From Anaerolineae bacterium (GTDB taxonomy: Bacteria; Chloroflexota; Anaerolineae; Anaerolineales; UBA11579), in contig SCUK01000037.1 in the NCBI GenBank assembly GCA_004297445.1, forward strand, positions 1-64,000: 64,000 nucleotides of DNA. The letters are read 5' to 3'. The position numbers and the translations under genes are program-made. This document shows, one piece after another, positions 1 to 8,150 of the stretch (positions are counted from its first letter, which is position 1; each line of letters opens with the position of its first letter). Below the pieces are notes generated by a model, which was not told the DNA's origin, did no database searches, and worked only from the letters and a program-made list of their open reading frames with translations.

Positions 1-88
1 TGAGACATAAAACATCATCATTCCCCTTAACAAAATACAATACTGATATAGTTCTCCCACGCAGTTCCTCATAGTCTTTTCCCTTCAT
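1..88 (-). CDS. Possible partial small ORF, N-terminus only
   Basis: An open frame of 29 codons runs from an ATG at 88 leftward off the window edge without a stop. Its start reads MKGKDYEELRGRTISVLYF. A G-rich stretch lies about 9 bases upstream of the ATG and could serve as a ribosome binding site. The segment is much more AT-rich than the genes that follow. No family is recognised from so short a piece, and it could be chance, so this is only a candidate divergent partner of the dipeptidase gene. Confidence 0.3.
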   Translation of the reverse strand, partial: MKGKDYEELRGRTISVLYFVKGNDDVLCL

Positions 89-102
89 GGTTTAATACCC
101 CC

Positions 103-1203
103 ATGCCCAAACCCATCTTGATAGACGCCCATGAAGACCTTTCATGGAACATGCTCACCTTTGGACGCGACTACACCCGCAGCGTGGCCGAAACGCGGCA
201 CGCTGAGGCGGACGGCATCGCCCGGCTGGTGAACGGCGAGACCTTGCTGGGCCGGGATGCGTACCAGACCGGCCGCGTGGCCATGGTCATCGCCACCCTG
301 TTCGCCGCGCCGCTGCGCCACAAACTGGGCGATTGGGACGTGCTGTGCTACGCCGATGAAAACGAAGCCCGGACACTCTACCGCCGCCAACTGGACGCCT
401 ACCACGACCTGTTCGACCGGCGGCCGGAGCATTTCGTCCCCCTGCACACGCGCGGCGAACTGGCTGCCCACCTGCGCCGCTGGGAAAACGCCGCCGAAGG
501 CGAAGAACACCCGGTCGGGCTGATACTCTCGATTGAAGGCGCTGAGGGAATCCGCACCCCTGCCGAACTGGAAGGCTGGTGGGAAGGCGGTGTGCGGCTC
601 ATCGGCCCGGCGTGGGGCGGGAACAAATACACCGGCGGCACCAAGGAACCGGGCCCGCTGACGAACGAAGGCCGCGCCCTGCTGGAAGGCATGGCGGCGC
701 TCGGCTTTGTGCTGGACATCAGCCACATGGACGAACCGGCGGCGCTGGAAGCGTTGGACCGCTACGAAGGCAAGGTGATTGCGAGCCATGCCAATGCCAA
801 AGCCCTGCTGCCCGGCACCCAGAGCAACCGCTTCCTGACTGACGAGACCATCGCCGCGCTCGTGGCACGCAGCGGCGTGATGGGCGCGGTCCCTTACAAC
901 GCCTTCCTGCAACACGGCTGGAAAGCCGGCGATGGCCGCGAGAGCATCCCACTGGATGCGCTGGCGGCGCACATTGACCACACCTGCCAGATTGCGGGAA
1001 ATGCCCGCCACGCCGGCATCGGGTCGGACGCCGACGGCGGTTTTGGTCTACAAGCCGTACCCACCGGCATGGACACGCTGGCCGACCTGCGCCAACTGGA
1101 CGGCCTGCTGACCGCCCGCGGCTATACTAAAGACGACATCGAGCTGATCTTCAGCGGCAACTGGCGCCGCCTGCTGGAAGCCTGCCTGCCGGAGAGCGCA
1201 TGA
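103..1203 (+). CDS. Membrane dipeptidase-like metallopeptidase, family M19
   Basis: A 366-residue protein of the renal dipeptidase (M19) family, which hydrolyses dipeptides with a binuclear zinc site in a TIM barrel. The expected ligands are visible: H10 and D12 (HED), bridging E145 (SIEGAEG), H208 (DISH), H229 (ASHAN) and D309 (GSDADGG). There is no signal peptide, so a cytosolic peptidase is inferred; some relatives act on D-amino-acid or beta-lactam-like substrates. The stop overlaps the start of the next gene by ATGA, indicating co-transcription. Family assignment is firm, substrate is unknown. Confidence 0.9.
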   Translation: MPKPILIDAHEDLSWNMLTFGRDYTRSVAETRHAEADGIARLVNGETLLGRDAYQTGRVAMVIATLFAAPLRHKLGDWDVLCYADENEARTLYRRQLDAYHDLFDRRPEHFVPLHTRGELAAHLRRWENAAEGEEHPVGLILSIEGAEGIRTPAELEGWWEGGVRLIGPAWGGNKYTGGTKEPGPLTNEGRALLEGMAALGFVLDISHMDEPAALEALDRYEGKVIASHANAKALLPGTQSNRFLTDETIAALVARSGVMGAVPYNAFLQHGWKAGDGRESIPLDALAAHIDHTCQIAGNARHAGIGSDADGGFGLQAVPTGMDTLADLRQLDGLLTARGYTKDDIELIFSGNWRRLLEACLPESA

Positions 1204-1700
1204 CCGACCCCATCACCCGCCCGCAACTGGAAAAACGCAAGCCGCGCCGCCGCTTTGGCGTGGGCATCGGCGCGTTCGGGCTGTTCATCTTCCTGCTCGC
1301 TGCGGAGCCGGGGCTGTTCGGCCTGTTCCGCAGCGAGACCATCGGCTCGGTGCAGATTACGATTTTCACCTTCGGGCTGGGCCTGCTGGTGCTGGGCGGC
1401 AGCCTGGCGCTGGGCGCGCTGTGGCCTGCCGGCGTGCGCACCATCACCGCCGACCTGGGCCTGCGCATCGCCTGGACGGGCTACGTCATCGCGCTGGCCT
1501 CGGCCATGGCCGACGTCATCGGGCTGGGCACGCGCCCGCTGGTCTCGTCGGTGCCGTTCTTCGGTTACTGGCAGGAGCGCGGAGTGCTGGTCGGCGAAGT
1601 GGTCATCATCCTCGGCTTCTTGATGATGATTCCATACAAGCTACCCGCCGCGCCGCCTGACCCCGCGCCCGCCGAAAAGGTGGAAGTAGTTACGGACTGA
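1200..1700 (+). CDS. Small polytopic membrane protein
   Basis: A 166-residue protein with a basic N-terminus (KRKPRRR-like) followed by about four hydrophobic segments near residues 20-42, 50-78, 90-110 and 124-146, and a short acidic cytoplasmic tail. It overlaps the dipeptidase stop by four bases (ATGA), so the two are translationally coupled. I do not recognise a family. It may be a membrane partner of the peptidase, but nothing in the sequence shows this. Confidence 0.7.
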   Translation: MTDPITRPQLEKRKPRRRFGVGIGAFGLFIFLLAAEPGLFGLFRSETIGSVQITIFTFGLGLLVLGGSLALGALWPAGVRTITADLGLRIAWTGYVIALASAMADVIGLGTRPLVSSVPFFGYWQERGVLVGEVVIILGFLMMIPYKLPAAPPDPAPAEKVEVVTD

Positions 1701-1739
1701 TAGCGCCGCAGGGGGGAGACTTGATTTCAAGAGAGAATT

Positions 1740-1759
1740 GACCACAGATAAACACGGAT
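1740..1759 (+). repeat. Dispersed repeat, CCACAGATAAACACGGAT type
   Basis: The 170-base gap before tgt holds a short element, ACCACAGATAAACACGGAT, that recurs with few changes at 42121-42150 and 52361-52390. A second short motif, GTCTTTGCGTGG (1773-1784), is the reverse of the GCAAAGACGCAAAG element seen at 50636-50663. No gene is visible in the gap. Confidence 0.65.
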
Positions 1760-1870
1760 TTGGTTTCTTAGAGTCTTTGCGTGGCTATCCTTTATGCCCG
1801 CATTGCGTGAGACGTCTTTTGACCCCCCGTACTTCCAGGCTGATTCAGAAACGCCATTACAATCTCACCC

Positions 1871-2956
1871 ATGCCCGGCCCTGACTCCATCCATACCCCG
1901 CATGGCGAGATTCGCTTCCCTGCCTTCCTGCCGGACGGCACGCAGGGCGTGGTGCGGGCAGTAGACGCCGCCGACCTTGAGAGCGTGGGCGTGCAGGCGG
2001 TGGTCATGAACACCTTCCACCTGATGCAGAAGCCGGGCTCCAGCACGCTGGACGCGCTGGGCGGCCTGCACGCCTTCAGCGGCTGGCGCGGCCCCATCCT
2101 CACCGACTCGGGCGGCTTCCAGGCATATTCCGTCATCCGCCAGAATCCCAAACTGGGCAGCCTGACGGACAACGGCATCGCCTTCCGGCGCGAAGCCGGC
2201 GGGCGCAAGTACCTGCTGACGCCCGAAAAGACCATCCAGTTGCAGATGGGCTACGGCGCGGATATTCTCGTCACGCTGGATGACGTGACCCACGTGGACG
2301 ACCCGCCGGACGTACAGGCCAAAGCCGTACAGCGCACGATTAAGTGGGCCAAACGCTGCCGGACGGAATTCGATAAACTCGTGGAACAAAAAGGGCTGGA
2401 AGGGACGCGGCGGCCGCTGTTGTTCGGCGTGGTGCAGGGCGGGCGCGATGCCGCCCTGCGCCGCCAGTGCGCCGAAGCGCTGCTGGAAATCGGGTTTGAT
2501 GGCTACGGTTACGGCGGCTGGCCGCTGGATGAAGACGGCGCGCTGCTGGATGATGTGCTGGCCTTGCTGCGCTCGCTGATCCCGGCGCAGTTCCCGCTGC
2601 ACGGGCTGGGCATCGGCCATCCGGAGAACGTTGCGGCAGGCTGGCGGCTGGGCTACCAGACCTTCGACAGCGCGCTGCCGACGCGCGACGCGCGACGCGG
2701 CCGGCTGTATACCTTCACCAAAGCGGATGGGACGGACGGCGACTGGTTCAAGATGCTGTACATCCAGGACGAAAAGCACGTGCGGGACAACCGGCCGGCC
2801 TCCGAAGGGTGCGACTGCCCGGTCTGCGCACGTTATTCGATCGGCTATCTGCATCACCTCTTCAAAATCGAGGACCACCTCTTCCCGCGCCTCGCCACCC
2901 TGCACAACCTGCGCTTCATGACGATGCTGGAAGACCGCCTGCGCCGCGATGGCTGA
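1871..2956 (+). CDS. tgt: Queuine/preQ1 tRNA-ribosyltransferase family (TGT)
   Basis: A 361-residue TIM-barrel enzyme that exchanges the guanine at tRNA position 34 for a 7-deazaguanine. Visible signatures are TDSGGFQ with catalytic base D79, the nucleophile D266 in FDSALPTR, and the zinc site C314-x-C316-x2-C319 with H345. The usual bacterial substrate motif GGLxVGE is replaced by GYGGWPLDE (about residues 213-221), so base preference may differ from the canonical enzyme. No queuosine-pathway genes flank it. The stop overlaps the next gene by eight bases, linking two RNA-modifying enzymes in one transcript. Confidence 0.9.
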   Translation: MPGPDSIHTPHGEIRFPAFLPDGTQGVVRAVDAADLESVGVQAVVMNTFHLMQKPGSSTLDALGGLHAFSGWRGPILTDSGGFQAYSVIRQNPKLGSLTDNGIAFRREAGGRKYLLTPEKTIQLQMGYGADILVTLDDVTHVDDPPDVQAKAVQRTIKWAKRCRTEFDKLVEQKGLEGTRRPLLFGVVQGGRDAALRRQCAEALLEIGFDGYGYGGWPLDEDGALLDDVLALLRSLIPAQFPLHGLGIGHPENVAAGWRLGYQTFDSALPTRDARRGRLYTFTKADGTDGDWFKMLYIQDEKHVRDNRPASEGCDCPVCARYSIGYLHHLFKIEDHLFPRLATLHNLRFMTMLEDRLRRDG

Positions 2957-3746
2957 CCCGCTGGACGACCTCGTGGCAGCCGTTATGGCCGCGCCGAAAT
3001 ATGCGAACATCACGCCGGCGCTGGTGCGGCGCATCGCGGCGGCGGAACTGGCAAAGGGCCGCGGGCTGAAGGACGCGCTCAAAGCCACGCGCAACAAACT
3101 GCACCAGGTGGGCGGCGCGTACCTGGGCGGCAAGATGGACTATGCCAGCTGGGCGCGGCGGCTGGAGGACGCGGCAGATGAAGACGCCTTGAAAGCGGAA
3201 TGCCGGGCGATGATGAAGACGCATGCCAGCAGCCGCGAGCGCCTGCCGCATCTGGAGGAGTTCTACGCGGTGGTGTTCGGCGCGATGGGGCCGGTGACCT
3301 CGGTGCTGGATGTGGCGTGCGGGCTCAACCCGCTGGCGCTGCCGTGGATGCCGCCGGGGATTACGTATTACGCAACGGACATCTACACCGACATGACAGC
3401 GTTCTGCGATGCGTTTCGCGAACGCCTGGGGCGGGCGGGGCGCGTGTGGGCGAGTGATGTGCTGGGCGCGCCGCCGGATGTGGCGGTGGACGCGGCGCTG
3501 GTACTCAAGACTCTGCCGTGCCTGGAACAGGTGGACAAGGAAGCGGGGAGTACCCTGTTGCGGTCGTTGAAGGCGTCGCGCATCATCGTGTCGTTTCCGG
3601 TGGCAAGCCTGGGCGGGCGGGACAAAGGGATGGCCAGTAATTATTCGACGCGTTTTGAGATGCTGGCGGCGGAAGAAAGCTGGCAGGTCGAGAGACTGGA
3701 CACGCCGGGGGAATTGACCTATCTCCTGAATACTGCTGCCGCCTGA
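2949..3746 (+). CDS. 16S rRNA (guanine-N7)-methyltransferase, FmrO/Rmt (Arm) family
   Basis: A 265-residue protein with the full architecture of the aminoglycoside-resistance 16S rRNA methyltransferases that modify G1405. It has an all-helical N-terminal domain (1-85), the SSRERLPHLEEFY block (94-106), SAM motif I VLDVACGLNPLALPW (119-133), VLKTLPCLEQ (185-194) and the family-specific VSFPVASLGGRDKGM (214-228). Known members block binding of 4,6-disubstituted deoxystreptamine aminoglycosides. Here it overlaps tgt and no antibiotic biosynthesis gene is near, so a housekeeping or intrinsic-resistance role is inferred. Enzymatic activity is unproven. Confidence 0.88.
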   Translation: MADPLDDLVAAVMAAPKYANITPALVRRIAAAELAKGRGLKDALKATRNKLHQVGGAYLGGKMDYASWARRLEDAADEDALKAECRAMMKTHASSRERLPHLEEFYAVVFGAMGPVTSVLDVACGLNPLALPWMPPGITYYATDIYTDMTAFCDAFRERLGRAGRVWASDVLGAPPDVAVDAALVLKTLPCLEQVDKEAGSTLLRSLKASRIIVSFPVASLGGRDKGMASNYSTRFEMLAAEESWQVERLDTPGELTYLLNTAAA

Positions 3747-3829
3747 TTTCGGCGCTTGCGTTCTTAGACCATTTGTACTAACATCTGCCCGACTGATTAA
3801 GTCGTTCCCCCACCCTTCTGGAGAAGTTC

Positions 3830-4711
3830 ATGGAAAACAGCCTTCTGTATCTCGTCACTGTGCTGATCTGGGGTTCCACGTGGATCGCCATTCGATTTCA
3901 GTTGGGCGTGGTCGCGCCGGAATTGTCCATCGCCTACCGCTTCCTGCTGGCCAGCCTGCTGTTGTTTGCTTTCAGCGCCGCCCGCAAACTCACGCTGCGC
4001 TTCAGCCGCCGCGAACACCAGTTCATGGCGTTGCAGGGGTTCTTCCTGTTCTCGCTGAACTACTTCCTGGTGTACCTCGCCACCGGGTATGTCACCAGCG
4101 GGCTGGTGGCAGTCATCTTTTCCAGCATCATCATCTTCAATGTGCTGTTCGGCGCGCTGTTCCTCAAGAATCCCATTCGCCCGGCGGTGATTCTGGGCGG
4201 CGTGGTGGGCATCCTGGGATTGGGCTTCATATACTGGCCGGAACTGGCCGGGTTTGAACTCGGCAGCCGCGCAGCGTTGGGTCTGCTGCTGGCCACGGGC
4301 AGCGCGGTGTCGGCTTCGATGGGAAATATCATTTCGGCGCGCAACCAGCGCAACGGCCTGCCGGTGGTGCAGACGAACGCCTGGGGCATGGTGTATGGCG
4401 GCGGATTCATGCTGATGGTGGTGCTGTTGCGCGGCACGCCGATCACCTTTGAAGCCTCTACCGGGTATATCGCTTCACTCCTGTATCTTTCAGTATTCGG
4501 CTCCATCGTGGCGTTCGGTACGTACCTGACTTTGCTGGGACGCATGGGCGCGGACCGCGCTGCCTATGTCACGGTGTTGTTTCCAGTGATCGCGCTGGTG
4601 CTCTCGATTCTGTTTGAAGGGCTGGAACTCAACACGGTGCAATGGGCCGGGGTGGTGCTGGTGCCGCTGGGCAACGTGATTGCGCTGGCAAAGCGTAAGG
4701 CAACGGGATAG
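3830..4711 (+). CDS. EamA/DMT-family permease
   Basis: A 293-residue integral membrane protein with about ten hydrophobic helices arranged as two EamA repeats of roughly five. The first starts with LIWGSTWIAIRFQ and the second around residue 148, typical of drug/metabolite transporters such as RhaT and YdcZ relatives. It probably exports a small metabolite across the cytoplasmic membrane; the substrate cannot be read from sequence. The preceding 83-base gap contains a purine-rich GGAGAAG ribosome binding site 6 bases before the ATG. Confidence 0.85.
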   Translation: MENSLLYLVTVLIWGSTWIAIRFQLGVVAPELSIAYRFLLASLLLFAFSAARKLTLRFSRREHQFMALQGFFLFSLNYFLVYLATGYVTSGLVAVIFSSIIIFNVLFGALFLKNPIRPAVILGGVVGILGLGFIYWPELAGFELGSRAALGLLLATGSAVSASMGNIISARNQRNGLPVVQTNAWGMVYGGGFMLMVVLLRGTPITFEASTGYIASLLYLSVFGSIVAFGTYLTLLGRMGADRAAYVTVLFPVIALVLSILFEGLELNTVQWAGVVLVPLGNVIALAKRKATG

Positions 4712-4761
4712 GACTGTATCCGCTCGCTGAATCTGAAGATCTGTCAGTCAGATTCATAAAT

Positions 4762-4802
4762 CACAATATTTTGTCTAATTTGTTAATATGCAAAATATTG
4801 TG
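4762..4802. repeat. AT-rich inverted repeat between convergent genes
   Basis: Two perfect 12-base arms, CACAATATTTTG (4762-4773) and CAAAATATTGTG (4791-4802), are separated by a 17-base AT-rich loop. The element lies between two convergent genes in otherwise GC-rich DNA. The stem is nearly all A/T, so it is a weak terminator; it may be a protein-binding dyad or a transcription-end signal. Confidence 0.55.
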
Positions 4803-4812
4803 CATTTAGTCG

Positions 4813-6042
4813 CTAGAACTCAAATACCGCCTTCACAATCGGGTGGTTTTTCTTATCCCCCTGCTCTTTCAGGGCGCGGCCGAAATCTTCGAGCCGGTAA
4901 CGGCCGTTCACCAGCCAGCCAATATCCAGTTTTCCCGCCGCCATCCAATCCAGCGTCAGTTGGAAGGCTTTGTGCGCCCTGCCCTCGACCATCTCGACGT
5001 GATGATAGAAAATCGTGGCGCGTACCTTCAGTTCCTTGGAGAAGATCGCCGTCCAATCCACACCCTGCACCTTACCGGGCGTGCCGACCACGATGACCGT
5101 GCCAGCGCTGCGCGTGAGGTGCATCGCATCGTCCAGCGCCCCACCCGTGCCGACGCACTCGTAGGTGCGGTCAACGCCGCCCACCACCACCCGCTTGCCG
5201 ATAAGCGGCTTGTAGATTTTTGCGCCGGTTTCCTGGGCAACCTGCGCGTACAGGTCGCCGCCGGACAATACCTCATCCGCGCCCAGTTTGCGGGCGGCTT
5301 CAACCTGAAACGGGTAACGCGCTGAAACCAGGATGCGAGCCTTGCTGCCGAGTACTCGCAGGGCTGCCAGTTGCAGCAACCCAATCGTGCCGGCCCCCAA
5401 AATCAGGACGGTTTCATCATCGGCGGGAAAATCAATCAGGGCGGCGTGCAGAGCACAGGCGAACGGCTCGACCATCAGGGCGTTCTCGTCGGTCACATTT
5501 TCCGGCACGGCGTAGACGTTGCTCTTGTGCATGGCAAAGACCGCCGACCAGCTTCCGCCTATCTCCCGGCTGCTGCCCATATGGATGGCCGGGCGCAAAC
5601 CGCCTTCCGCATAATGCTGGCAGAGATTGTTTTCGCCGCGCTTGCAGGGCTCGCACCAGTCTGCCTCGGCATAGCCGCGTGTGGCGCACCACAAGACCGG
5701 ATTGACGACCACGCGCTGGCCGACCTGCCACTCACCGGCCGCCGCGCCCACCTCGACGATATCGCCGACGTTTTCATGCCCCAGTGTGAAGGGTGAGTCG
5801 CTGAATGGCGAGAAGTACGGGCTGGTGGTCAGACCAACGGTGCTGGTATCCGTTCCACAGATGCCGGCCAGCCGGGTGCGAACCTTTACCCAGTCCGGGC
5901 CGGGCAGGGCCGGTTCCGGCACGTCCTTCAGGGAGGTGCAGGAAAGGCCGCTCCACAAAACCGGGTAATACAGTTTGCTGAGGGCCAGGCCCAGCGCGTA
6001 GCGCGGGATGGTGAGGTTGAATTGGATGGCTTTCATTGGCAA
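4813..6042 (-). CDS. Zinc-dependent medium-chain alcohol dehydrogenase
   Basis: A 409-residue member of the medium-chain dehydrogenase/reductase family. The catalytic-zinc motif ICGTD (C62) and GHEN (about H89-E90) are present, followed by a structural-zinc lobe with the cysteines of WCEPCKRGENNLC, and a Rossmann NAD(P)-binding segment ILGAGTIGLLQL near residue 215. The protein is about 50 residues longer than typical MDRs, with an N-terminal extension and an extra stretch in the structural lobe. It probably oxidises an alcohol or polyol; the substrate is not predictable. It lies 94 bases downstream of thrS in the same direction, separated by a hairpin element. Confidence 0.85.
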   Translation of the reverse strand: MPMKAIQFNLTIPRYALGLALSKLYYPVLWSGLSCTSLKDVPEPALPGPDWVKVRTRLAGICGTDTSTVGLTTSPYFSPFSDSPFTLGHENVGDIVEVGAAAGEWQVGQRVVVNPVLWCATRGYAEADWCEPCKRGENNLCQHYAEGGLRPAIHMGSSREIGGSWSAVFAMHKSNVYAVPENVTDENALMVEPFACALHAALIDFPADDETVLILGAGTIGLLQLAALRVLGSKARILVSARYPFQVEAARKLGADEVLSGGDLYAQVAQETGAKIYKPLIGKRVVVGGVDRTYECVGTGGALDDAMHLTRSAGTVIVVGTPGKVQGVDWTAIFSKELKVRATIFYHHVEMVEGRAHKAFQLTLDWMAAGKLDIGWLVNGRYRLEDFGRALKEQGDKKNHPIVKAVFEF

Positions 6043-6052
6043 TTCGTCCTTT

Positions 6053-6129
6053 GTCCTTTGTCCACAAGTCCAAGGGTGGTAACCAGCGATAGGGAACTGG
6101 TTCCGAACCAGGGACTTGGGACAAAGGAC
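6053..6129. repeat. Long imperfect inverted repeat between thrS and adh
   Basis: Left arm 6053-6071 (GTCCTTTGTCCACAAGTCC) pairs with right arm 6112-6129, which lacks one base. A nested hairpin CTGGTTCCGAACCAG lies inside. A direct copy of CCTTTGTC precedes the left arm. The element fills almost the whole gap and looks like a small palindromic insertion or a strong transcript-processing hairpin rather than a standard terminator, because no T-run follows on either strand. Confidence 0.6.
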
Positions 6130-6136
6130 GGTCTAC

Positions 6137-7939
6137 CTAGTTGCCTTCTTCGATGTCCTTGCGGGCGATGGCGAGGAAATCCGCCAGGCTCATGGCGCCG
6201 GGGTTCTCACCGCTGCGCAGGCGCGGGGCCACCTGGTTGGCTTCCATCTCTGCATCGCCGACGACCAGCATGTAGGGCACCTTCTGTTTCTGGGCGTCGC
6301 GGATCTTGGCGTTCATGCGGTCACTGCTGTCATCCACGCGCACGCGCAAACGTTCAGCGCGCAACTGGGCGGCCACCTGGCGGGCGTAGTCGTTGTGGCG
6401 GTCGGCGATGGGGATGACGACGACCTGCTCGGGAGCCAGCCAGACGGGGAACGCGCCGGCGAAGTGCTCAATGATGACGCCGAGGAAGCGTTCCGTTGTG
6501 CCTGTAACAGCGCGGTGCAGCACGACGGGCGTGTGCTCCTGGTTGTCCTCGCCGATGTAGGCAAGGCCGAGGCGCGCCGGCTGGATGAAGTCCACCTGAA
6601 TCGTGCTTAGCTGCCACTCGCGGCCGAGGACATCGCGGGCGATGAAGTCCGCCTTGGGGCCATAGAAAGCGGCCTCACCGGCGGCCTCGAAGTACTCGAC
6701 CTTGTTGGCATCCAGGGCGGCGCGCAGGGCGGCTTCGGCCAGGTCCCACTTCTCCGGGTCGTCCACGTATTTGCCGCCTTCGCCGCGCAGGGAGAGGCGC
6801 ACCTTGTAATCCGAGAAGCGGTAGCGCTCCAGCACCTCGCGAATCAGTTGCAGGGACAGCGAAAACTCCTGCTGGATCTGGTCCGGCGTGCAGAACGTAT
6901 GGCAGTCGTCCTGGGTGAGGGCACGTACGCGCGTGAGCCCGGACACTTCACCGGACTTTTCGTAGCGATAGAGCGTGCAGAACTCCGAGAAGCGCAAGGG
7001 CAGTTCGCGGTAGGAGTGGCGGCCCATCTCTTTGTACAGCGTCATGTGGCTGGGGCAGTTCATCGGTTTGAGGCGGAACGAGACATTCTCGTCCACCATC
7101 GGCGGGAACATGACGTCGGCGTAGTTGTCGTAGTGGCCGGACTTCTTGTACAGGTCTTCCTTGACCAGGTGCCCCGTCCAGACGTGTTCGTAGCCGTAGC
7201 GCGTCTGCGCCTCGCGGACATAGTCCTCCATCAGGTGGCGCAGCATTTCGCCCTTGGGCGTGAACAGCGGCACGCCGGGGCCGATGTCGTCCGAGAAGTA
7301 GAACAAGCCGAGGTCCTTGCCCAGTTTGCGGTGGTCGCGCTTTTTGGCTTCCTCCAGCCGCCAGAGGTGTTCTTCCAGTTCCTTGGGGGACTTGAAGGCC
7401 GTGCCATAGATGCGCGTGAGCTGGGGGTTTTTCTCGTCGCCGCGCCAGTAGGCCCCGGCGATGCTCATCAGCTTGATGGCCGAGGGGTTAATCTGGCCCG
7501 TGTTCTCGACGTGCGGGCCGCGGCAGAGGTCCGTGAAGACATCGTGCGTGTAGAACGAAATCTCCGGCTTCTCCTTGAGCGGTTCGCCGTTCTCGTCCAC
7601 GCCGCCGGCTTCCAGCCCCCGGATGAGGTCGAGCTTGAAGGGCTGGCCGGCGAACTCCTTTTTGGCTTCCTCGGCCGAGACGACACGCTTTTCAAACTTG
7701 TGTTTGGCAGCGATGATCTGGCGCATGCGCTTCTCGATGACCGGGAAGTCCTCCGGCGTGAGCGGGCGCGGCAACTGGAAGTCGTAGTAGAAGCCGTCTT
7801 CGATGGGCGGGCCGATGGCGATTTTGACCTCGCCGGGTTCAAACTGTTCCATGACGGCCTGGGCCATGACGTGCGCGGCGGAGTGCCGGATGCGGTAGAG
7901 CTCCGTTTCGATATAGGGGATTTCTTTGTGGTCGGACAT
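6137..7939 (-). CDS. thrS: Threonyl-tRNA synthetase lacking the N-terminal TGS domain
   Basis: A 600-residue class II synthetase that charges tRNA-Thr. It begins directly with the editing (SAD) domain, whose HSAAHVMAQA carries zinc/editing-site histidines. The catalytic domain shows NCPSHMTLYK (zinc Cys), the motif 2 arginine in TRVRALTQDDCH (zinc His) and motif 3 PVVLHRAVTGTTERF (zinc His). The C-terminal anticodon-binding domain starts near residue 500. The TGS domain of about 60 residues found in most bacterial ThrS is missing, and upstream sequence is regulatory, not coding. Expression is predicted to be controlled by the T-box leader at 8151-8404. Confidence 0.96.
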   Translation of the reverse strand: MSDHKEIPYIETELYRIRHSAAHVMAQAVMEQFEPGEVKIAIGPPIEDGFYYDFQLPRPLTPEDFPVIEKRMRQIIAAKHKFEKRVVSAEEAKKEFAGQPFKLDLIRGLEAGGVDENGEPLKEKPEISFYTHDVFTDLCRGPHVENTGQINPSAIKLMSIAGAYWRGDEKNPQLTRIYGTAFKSPKELEEHLWRLEEAKKRDHRKLGKDLGLFYFSDDIGPGVPLFTPKGEMLRHLMEDYVREAQTRYGYEHVWTGHLVKEDLYKKSGHYDNYADVMFPPMVDENVSFRLKPMNCPSHMTLYKEMGRHSYRELPLRFSEFCTLYRYEKSGEVSGLTRVRALTQDDCHTFCTPDQIQQEFSLSLQLIREVLERYRFSDYKVRLSLRGEGGKYVDDPEKWDLAEAALRAALDANKVEYFEAAGEAAFYGPKADFIARDVLGREWQLSTIQVDFIQPARLGLAYIGEDNQEHTPVVLHRAVTGTTERFLGVIIEHFAGAFPVWLAPEQVVVIPIADRHNDYARQVAAQLRAERLRVRVDDSSDRMNAKIRDAQKQKVPYMLVVGDAEMEANQVAPRLRSGENPGAMSLADFLAIARKDIEEGN

Positions 7940-7984
7940 TGCTTAAACTCCGTTATTCGTGCATGGTTTTTCGATATTCGAGAA

Positions 7985-8104
7985 GGGTCAACGAGGGATG
8001 GGTCAACGGGTCGATGAGGCAAAACCCTCGCGGGTGAGCGGTTGGGATGCGCGGCTAGTCAATGGGTCAACAAGGTTGGGGCCTCGCTGCCTCGGTGACA
8101 CGTA
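7985..8104 (+). repeat. GTCAACGAG-type intergenic repeat, copy 1, in thrS leader
   Basis: This stretch between the T-box terminator and the thrS start contains the same units (GGTCAACGAG, GGGTCAACGGGTCGATGAGG, CCTCGCTGCCTCGGTGACAC) as five copies in the CoA operon. It is the longest and most rearranged copy, with internal duplication of the GTCAAC half-site. It lies in the untranslated part of the thrS transcript but is oriented on the opposite strand. Confidence 0.7.
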
Positions 8105-8150
8105 ACATGGCACCATCTTTCCTCTGATAATCATCACAACCTCCAGACAA

